Below, in pieces: positions 62,701 to 64,000 of a stretch of DNA of 64,000 bases; the first letter of the stretch is position 1, and each line of letters starts with the position of its first letter. The notes beneath the pieces are model-generated. The model had not been told where the DNA came from and did no database searches. It saw nothing but the letters and a program-made list of their open reading frames with translations. The position numbers and the translations under genes were made by a program. The stretch comes from Odontocerum albicorne (taxonomy: Eukaryota > Arthropoda > Insecta > Trichoptera > Odontoceridae). The stretch lies in contig OX463842.1 in the NCBI GenBank assembly GCA_949825065.1, positions 34,340,480 to 34,404,479 on the forward strand, written 5' to 3'.

Positions 62701-64000
62701 CTACGGGTACTGGAATGGACTACAAGACTACTACGATCATAATGTTCAAGCTACGGTAATCCATAATTTTTTTTCATCTTTTCAATTTCAATCACTTTAC
62801 CAGACTATGGCAGATTGAAGAGAAAGAAAATTCTGCCATAATTACTCATATTTTTCATTTCTTTAAACTTTGCATACTTCACGAAATGTTGAATAAATTA
62901 TCTTTTTAATGGTCTTTGAAAACATTTGAAGTCACTCTTAAATGGTTTTGAAATAGTATTTGTGTATAATTCTTAATATTCAGAAGACTATCTCAACTAG
63001 ATAATATACACAATGGATTACATATCATTTTATAATTTGTCTAATTAATTAGAATATTACTAGGAACTGGATATAAAAAGACTGAGTAAATGTAAAATTT
63101 GAGAAGATTAATGTGGTTTTACTCAATCATGTGATTTTTTTTTCTTGTATTGTACAATATCATGCTGTGCCACTACTGTATATCTTTATAATGCTGTGCC
63201 ATCATCAACTCTCTTTACAGATATTTTCCTCATTATTTCTAAATTTCTTTCTGTGTCATTCAATGCAAGTATTTCCACTAATATATATTATTAATTTTCA
63301 TCCTTCCCAAAATGAAAGATTAGAGCAACTTGAGGAATTCTAATATTTGGGTAGTATTCTCTAAGATGGAATAGGAAACAAAGTCAATTAGGTCCTTAAA
63401 CATATACAGATATGATAGTTTGGGCATTTGGAACAAATGGATGAAGAAAGACAAATAAAATAAATATATTGTGCAAATATCAGTGAAAGACGTGGTAAAG
63501 AAAGATCAAAAAAAGTTCAGTTGGACTAAATTAATGATATTTTTAAAGAAGGAAAGTAGAAAGTTAGAGAAATCATAGTAGTTGTATGAGAAGGTGTATG
63601 TGTGTTGCAGAGGCGAAGGATGTATGTTGAGATAGGAAAGTTTGATGCTCTGTCCTCTCTTTCTACTCTGACAGAGAAATACTCATAGCATTATGGTATG
63701 TATTTTGCCATATTCCATTCAGAGGGCATTTTCATATCAACTCAAATTGTATTTGTGACAAATGATTCTTATGTTTTATATTTCTTCCAGTTTGCACCTA
63801 AGATGCTGGGTTATGACATGCGTCGCAACTTTGACATAGATTTCAGTGCAAAGGGCAAATACTCCACTCATCTTTTCACCGAAGAGGCTGCGAGGATTAT
63901 CGATGGTCACAATGCCTCCACACCCATGTTCATGTATATGGCTCACTTGGCCCCGCACACGGGTAATATGGGGAAACCTTTTCAAGCGCCTGATGAGGAA
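35678..64000 (+). CDS. Arylsulfatase B-like sulfatase, first 236 residues in four exons (continues past the window)
   Basis: Sulfatases of this group hydrolyse sulfate esters; vertebrate ARSB removes the 4-sulfate from N-acetylgalactosamine in dermatan and chondroitin sulfate in lysosomes. The joined exons give residues 1-236. Residues 1-20 are a hydrophobic signal peptide ending [17 protein letters not shown] (29-41) holds the metal-binding Asp35/Asp36. CSPSR (74-78) is the sulfatase signature whose Cys74 becomes formylglycine. [13 protein letters not shown] (120-132) is the second signature with Lys128 and His130. [15 protein letters not shown] lies at about 141-155, and His222 in MAHLAPH corresponds to the catalytic His of the family. 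N-glycosylation sequons sit at Asn23 and Asn207. All introns are GT-AG and all joins keep frame. Family enzymes are about 500-550 residues, so under half is present. The substrate of this insect paralogue is unknown. Expression control is not visible. Confidence 0.93.
38150..38505. repeat. Triplication, units of about 128 bp
   Basis: ATTCGGTAGTATTCTRTGCC, CACTRCACACTWAGT and ATTCAACCTCAGTCCATGA recur in units starting near 38150, 38280 and 38410; the third is more diverged and shortened. Confidence 0.88.
39290..39965 (+). mobile_element. RTE-like LINE 3' fragment with internal duplication
   Basis: It starts at a [15 protein letters not shown] segment and runs through [15 protein letters not shown] and [13 protein letters not shown] to the VLSSFCLLL end. 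The block AGAATACGGAATGRAGTGAT occurs twice (39490 and 39602), so about 110 bp is duplicated. The frame is broken. Confidence 0.75.
40954..41460 (+). pseudogene. Mariner transposase N-terminus, left arm
   Basis: [20 protein letters not shown] begins a mariner DNA-binding domain: the [13 protein letters not shown] helix-turn-helix, then [14 protein letters not shown] linker and [20 protein letters not shown] second helix-turn-helix. [11 protein letters not shown] and RHR follow, then the frame crosses into the inverted arm and ends. The DDD catalytic domain is absent. Confidence 0.88.
41415..41747 (-). pseudogene. Mariner transposase N-terminus, right arm
   Basis: The inverted copy starts [20 protein letters not shown] and ends after MTVYRHLKS, where it meets the loop. 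It lacks three residues (SAK) present in the left arm but keeps more usual residues elsewhere ([11 protein letters not shown]), so it is closer to the ancestral sequence there. Confidence 0.85.
42060..42380. other. Unknown segment containing a minus-strand SINE head
   Basis: 42240-42296 read in reverse gives GTGGCCTAGTTGATAGAATG and CTAGGATTTCGGGTC, a family 1 SINE head. The surrounding sequence (minus frame 42060-42284) is not recognised. Confidence 0.45.
42980..44100 (+). mobile_element. Mariner relic, second type, heavily decayed
   Basis: Across three frames one reads [25 protein letters not shown] sequence, then [30 protein letters not shown] (helix-turn-helix), the [18 protein letters not shown] motif, [24 protein letters not shown] and [11 protein letters not shown] (last Asp motif). 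The order is that of mariner transposase. Many frameshifts and stops make it non-functional. The 3' end (GGTACAACCTAATATTA, near 44100) resembles a mariner inverted repeat; the 5' end is uncertain. Confidence 0.75.
44150..44228 (-). repeat. tRNA-derived SINE head (family 1), degenerate
   Basis: Reverse complement shows ATAGGCCAGTTAGTAAGACA and GATTTCGTGTTCGATTCCC, matching the A and B boxes. Confidence 0.6.
44660..45005 (-). mobile_element. RTE-like LINE 3' fragment
   Basis: On the minus strand the blocks run from GTGGAGGCGTGGTAGAGGAA (GRGRPRKVW region) to GACGCTCTGTCTTCATTGCC near 44805, the usual terminal sequence. The 109-codon plus frame here is its antisense shadow. Confidence 0.7.
45440..46072 (+). 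mobile_element. RTE-like LINE 3' fragment, one of the more complete copies
   Basis: It begins near [14 protein letters not shown] (the [18 protein letters not shown] region) and continues [66 protein letters not shown] and terminates at [12 protein letters not shown] and GTGATAGTATGTATG. Small indels break the frame. Confidence 0.8.
46160..46400. mobile_element. Fold-back (hairpin) element, copy 2
   Basis: An almost loop-free palindrome centred at about 46277, where GGGGAGCACAAACAAG meets CTTGTTTGTGCTCCCC. Arms are about 105 bp. It carries the same blocks as the 4.0-kb copy and the flanking CACAATGTTAATGCCTTAAC. The right arm has CTGATGA (46290-46296) and GAAA (46312-46315). A 94-codon plus frame crossing it is an artefact. 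Confidence 0.88.
46735..46966 (-). mobile_element. RTE-like LINE 3' fragment
   Basis: It starts at the 3' terminus (CATACTATCATCACGCCGTT, CTAGGCAGAGAG) and extends to the GTGGCTGGATC region, with deletions. Confidence 0.7.
48710..49565 (-). mobile_element. RTE-like LINE 3' fragment split by an insertion
   Basis: The 3' part is 48710-48957 (CTGTCGGGATAGGCAGAG, GACAGAGCGCCATACTTTCC, CTTTCCTACGCCTTCCAC). The body resumes at 49315-49565 (CTACATGCCCAAACGATCTC, GTACTC, CACATCCGCCTTAAGTCC, CATGCATCTCTACAGTATTT). The break carries a 20-bp direct repeat and a 357-bp insert. Confidence 0.85.
48958..49314. mobile_element. 357-bp insertion of unknown type with 20-bp direct repeats
   Basis: Both sides carry TTTGTTTTGTTAGTATTTCT (48938-48957 and 49315-49334), a sequence expected once in the LINE. 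The insert starts AACAAAACAAATACC and ends CGTGCCGTA. Because AACAAAACAAA is also the complement of the flanking TTTGTTTTGTT, a terminal-inverted-repeat reading with a shorter duplication is possible. The interior has no recognised motif; one frame (48887-49138) passes through without a domain. Confidence 0.75.
49683..49740 (-). repeat. LINE/SINE 3' tail
   Basis: Reverse complement reads GATTGGTTGGAAGAGATCAC and TTGGCAATAAGCCGGCATGA, as at 12.9 kb. Confidence 0.6.
49811..50006 (+). repeat. tRNA-derived SINE, family 1, full length
   Basis: A tRNA-like head (GTGGCCTAATTGGTATGATA, then GGTGGCATGTTCGATTCTC) is followed by a body (TCACTTAAGGTCTCTATAAC, TTTCTGGATGGCTGGAAAAG) and the CAATAAGTCCACCAGGCTGA tail, ending in an AAT repeat (49995-50006). 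Confidence 0.85.
50025..50143 (-). mobile_element. LINE polymerase C-terminal fragment
   Basis: The minus frame begins [20 protein letters not shown], matching the 'WNxLPxxIRxxxSLxxFK' ending of many jockey/CR1-type polymerases. It is cut by the inverted-repeat element at 50144. Confidence 0.6.
50144..50404. mobile_element. Inverted-repeat element, 98-bp arms and 65-bp loop
   Basis: Arms 50144-50241 and 50307-50404 begin TGTACAGTACCCGG and contain GCCATAATCG, CTTCGGCTTTGTAGAGCGTC and GTCTCTGTC in inverted order, with few mismatches. The GC-richer loop has no recognised motif. It looks like a MITE; the superfamily is not determined and the target duplication is unclear. Confidence 0.85.
51018..51720 (-). 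pseudogene. hAT transposase, C-terminal half, one frameshift
   Basis: The first frame (51720 down to 51397) reads [54 protein letters not shown] and [16 protein letters not shown] single-base frameshift near 51393 moves it to the second frame (to 51018) with [33 protein letters not shown] and [19 protein letters not shown]. These are the motifs of hAT transposases related to the domesticated vertebrate GTF2IRD2/ZBED5/SCAND3-type proteins, including the WLS-G and dimerisation-region blocks. The usual family length is about 600 residues, so half is missing. It lies on the element's minus strand and is not functional here. Confidence 0.85.
52199..52249. repeat. Perfect short palindrome within the hAT element
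   Basis: 25-bp arms around an A at 52224 (CATCTATC / GATAGATG at the centre) with a single mismatch. Confidence 0.9.
52712..52912 (-). repeat. tRNA-derived SINE, family 1, full length
   Basis: Reverse complement starts CGTGGCCTAGTTGGTAAGAC, has the B box GCGGGATCGAATCCC, and ends with the GACAATAAACTAGCCAGGTC tail and CAAAGAAAGTGTAATTCAAT. Confidence 0.85.
52987..54271 (+). mobile_element. DD41D Tc1/mariner (rosa-like) transposon, near complete
   Basis: Inverted ends (AGGGTCCCTCAATGGGGACG and, reversed, AGGGTCTTTCAATAAGGACG) are flanked by TA at 52985-52986 and 54272-54273. Length is 1285 bp with one long transposase frame. The nearly open gene makes it the youngest-looking autonomous element of the window. 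Confidence 0.92.
53107..54165 (+). CDS. Transposase, Tc1/mariner group with DD41D catalytic spacing
   Basis: The open frame runs 352 codons. An N-terminal helix-turn-helix ([20 protein letters not shown], then [16 protein letters not shown]) is followed by a second DNA-binding part ([20 protein letters not shown], 81-100). Catalytic Asp residues are 150 (FSDEAHLW), 243 ([10 protein letters not shown]) and 285 ([14 protein letters not shown]), with 41 residues between the last two, the DD41D pattern of rosa-type elements. 53107 is GTG, not a true start. The frame is open back to 53071, and the ATG at 53067 lies one base out of frame, so a single-base indel between 53070 and 53100 probably separates the real start from the body. 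All core motifs are intact. Activity is therefore unlikely from this copy but not far lost. Confidence 0.88.
   Translation: MQIIKFYFQNQCSVRETFRALRDFYPRHNRPAKSTIRRLVAKFKSTGSINNQPTPVRHRNARAAENIAAVRESVRKNPRQSISRRSQELGLSATSTWRILHRDLGLHPYKIQLTQKLRVNDHRQRRVFADLALEQLEVDPNFTKKIIFSDEAHLWMNECVNKQNCRIWDDTNLHEIHQHQMYPEKVTVWCEFWSVGIIGPYFFQNDTGIAIPVNGERNRSMISNFLWPKLDDMDTDDMWFQQDGATFHTAHATMDILHERFEAMVISRGGDVNWPPRSCDLTPLDFFLWGYLKAQVNAYKPQTIDALKVNITNAIQLIQPDLCDKIIENWTSRIRATKQSRVGHLNGVIFRT
54420..55075. other. No gene recognised
   Basis: Non-repetitive AT-rich sequence with no supported feature. Confidence 0.45.
55153..55366 (+). repeat. tRNA-derived SINE, family 1, full length
   Basis: GACCTCCGTGGCCTAATTGG, TAAGACGCTAGTCTCCCAGC and the B box TTGCTAGTTCGACTCTCG are followed by TACTCACTTAAAGCCTCTTT and a GGCAATAAGCTCGCCAGGTT tail. 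A LINE fragment begins within 15 bp of its end. Confidence 0.88.
55370..55905 (+). mobile_element. RTE-like LINE 3' fragment
   Basis: Blocks follow the family order: TTGGACAGTATCAAAATCTG, ACTTTGATTTATGGAAGTGA, AGAATACGAAATAAAGTGAT, TTTCGGGCACGTAGAACGAA, GTCGTGGTAGAGGAAGTCC and the ATGGCGTGACGGTATGTATG terminus. Confidence 0.82.
55910..57160. other. No gene recognised
   Basis: Frames of 68-73 codons lack domains. TTGCGTTTAAGTAGCGAA occurs twice (about 56219 and 56248) and TTTATCCACGTCTGTGAT twice (56415 and 56445). Confidence 0.4.
57165..57327 (-). repeat. tRNA-derived SINE, family 2, best copy
   Basis: Reverse complement reads GGCCGCGCGGTAACGCACTG (A-box region), GGTCGTCAGTTCGAACTCCG (B box), then CGAACGACACAGGCACTTTT, CGCCTAGTGTTCGAGGGTAT and AAGGATACCTATGACTTCGA. 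It is unrelated to family 1 outside the tRNA-like head. Confidence 0.82.
58247..58420 (+). repeat. tRNA-derived SINE, family 1
   Basis: GACCTCAGTGGGCCTGATTG and TAAGACCATC begin the head; the B box is decayed. The tail GGCAATAATCTCGCCAGGTT and ACTGTACACAATAAAAATAT is clear. Confidence 0.8.
58569..59144. mobile_element. MITE-like element of 576 bp, same family as 20648-20868
   Basis: Ends are inverted (CTATAGTTCGGAAAATCTAG and, reversed, CTATACTTCGGAGAGTCTAG) and both continue GATGAACCG. The left 150 bp match the 20.6-kb element (CAGCTCACAAATTTGCCCC, CTTTAATATAAGCCTCGATT). The right half differs and contains a nested element at 58849-59098. Confidence 0.85.
58849..59098. mobile_element. Nested inverted-repeat element of about 250 bp
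   Basis: AGGGATGGGGTA (58849-58860) is inverted at 59087-59098, with further inverted CGATT-rich sequence inside (CAAAAATCGATTTCGAAAAT). It interrupts the outer MITE. Confidence 0.7.
59946..60161 (-). mobile_element. LINE polymerase fragment
   Basis: The minus frame contains [20 protein letters not shown], the 'VRDLGVxxDxxLxF' motif of jockey/CR1-type polymerases, then SKLGFIQK. Only a short part of the thumb region is present. Confidence 0.65.
61188..61347 (+). CDS. Sulfatase coding exon 2
   Basis: The acceptor is a long T-rich tract ending ATTACAG at 61187. The exon encodes GWNDVSFHG through [17 protein letters not shown], holding the formylglycine cysteine. The donor TTAG|GTATTC at 61348 leaves one base (phase 1), completed by GA of the next exon to give Gly91. 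Confidence 0.93.
61348..62528 (+). other. Intron 2 of the sulfatase gene
   Basis: 1.18 kb, GTATTC to TTTCAG, AT-rich, holding one SINE (61778-61985). Confidence 0.9.
61778..61985 (+). repeat. tRNA-derived SINE, family 1, full length
   Basis: GATGACCTAGTTTATAAGAC and GTTGTGGGTTCAATTCCCG (B box) head the copy; TCACTTAAGGCCTCTTGAAC and the AGCAATAAGTCTGCTTGGAT tail follow. Confidence 0.85.
62529..62755 (+). CDS. Sulfatase coding exon 3
   Basis: The acceptor is AAATTTTCAG ending at 62528. The exon encodes [15 protein letters not shown] to YYDHNVQAT with the GKWHLG motif. The Met at 62531 is internal, not a start. Donor ACG|GTAATC at 62756, phase 0. Confidence 0.93.
62756..63790 (+). other. Intron 3 of the sulfatase gene
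   Basis: 1.04 kb, GTAATC to TTCCAG, containing a LINE fragment (63320-63705). Confidence 0.9.
63320..63705 (+). mobile_element. RTE-like LINE 3' fragment in intron 3
   Basis: GAGCAACTTGAGGAATTCTA (the QLEEF-YLGS region) joins, after a large internal deletion, to the TTTGGGCATTTGGAACAAAT, AAGACGTGGTAAAGAAAGAT and GATGCTCTGTCCTCTCT blocks. Confidence 0.75.
63791..64000 (+). CDS. Sulfatase coding exon 4, cut by the window end
   Basis: The acceptor is TATTTCTTCCAG ending at 63790. The 70 codons read [13 protein letters not shown] to KPFQAPDEE without a stop. They include the [14 protein letters not shown] helix region and the MAHLAPHTG histidine motif. Confidence 0.92.

Noticed and set aside
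62531..62818. Stand-alone 95-codon gene starting at MQHG
   Set aside because: It is sulfatase exon 3 read on into intron 3; the ATG is internal and the exon ends at a good donor (62755).
63776..63985. 69-codon minus-strand frame
   Set aside because: Antisense shadow of sulfatase exon 4.

Overview
This is eukaryotic nuclear DNA, most likely from an insect. It is AT-rich (roughly two thirds A+T by eye), has spliced exons separated by long introns, and is saturated with arthropod-type repeats: mariner, DD41D Tc1/mariner, pogo and hAT DNA transposons, jockey-like and RTE/BovB-like LINEs, two tRNA-derived SINE families, fold-back elements and minisatellites. The order cannot be fixed from sequence alone. 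The LINE/SINE 3' tails resemble lepidopteran ones, but I would not exclude Hemiptera.

Only one host gene is convincing. It starts at 35678 on the + strand and leaves the window at 64000: an arylsulfatase B-like sulfatase. Four coding exons (35678-35788, 61188-61347, 62529-62755, 63791-64000) join in frame to 236 residues. They carry a signal peptide, the metal-binding Asp pair, the CSPSR formylglycine site, the GKWHLG second signature and a histidine matching the active-site His. Intron 1 is 25.4 kb and holds most of the transposons.

Region 1-35.6 kb has no recognisable host gene. It holds a hairpin fold-back element (4.0-4.5 kb), a pogo deletion derivative (5.4-5.9 kb), a mariner with two stops (6.7-8.0 kb) directly beside a jockey-like LINE fragment (8.0-8.9 kb), many 5'-truncated copies of one RTE-like LINE, a 1.3-kb 40-bp-unit minisatellite with higher-order structure (18.1-19.4 kb), a 221-bp MITE (20.6 kb), a degenerate 340-400-bp duplication (23.9-24.6 kb), and a cluster of tandem repeats at 30-34 kb. 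One of these is a tandem amplification of the LINE 3' end.

Intron 1 (35.8-61.2 kb) holds a 128-bp triplication, a palindrome of two mariner 5' halves (40.8-41.9 kb), a decayed mariner (43-44.1 kb), a second hairpin element (46.2 kb), a LINE copy split by a 357-bp insertion (48.7-49.6 kb), a 261-bp inverted-repeat element (50.1 kb), a hAT element with a perfect 8-bp target duplication (50.66-52.40 kb), a nearly intact DD41D transposase gene (53.0-54.3 kb), and a MITE with another element nested in it (58.6-59.1 kb). Introns 2 and 3 hold a SINE and a LINE fragment.

No rRNA, functional tRNA, CRISPR or bacterial feature was seen. All boundaries were read by eye; no alignment or database search was run.
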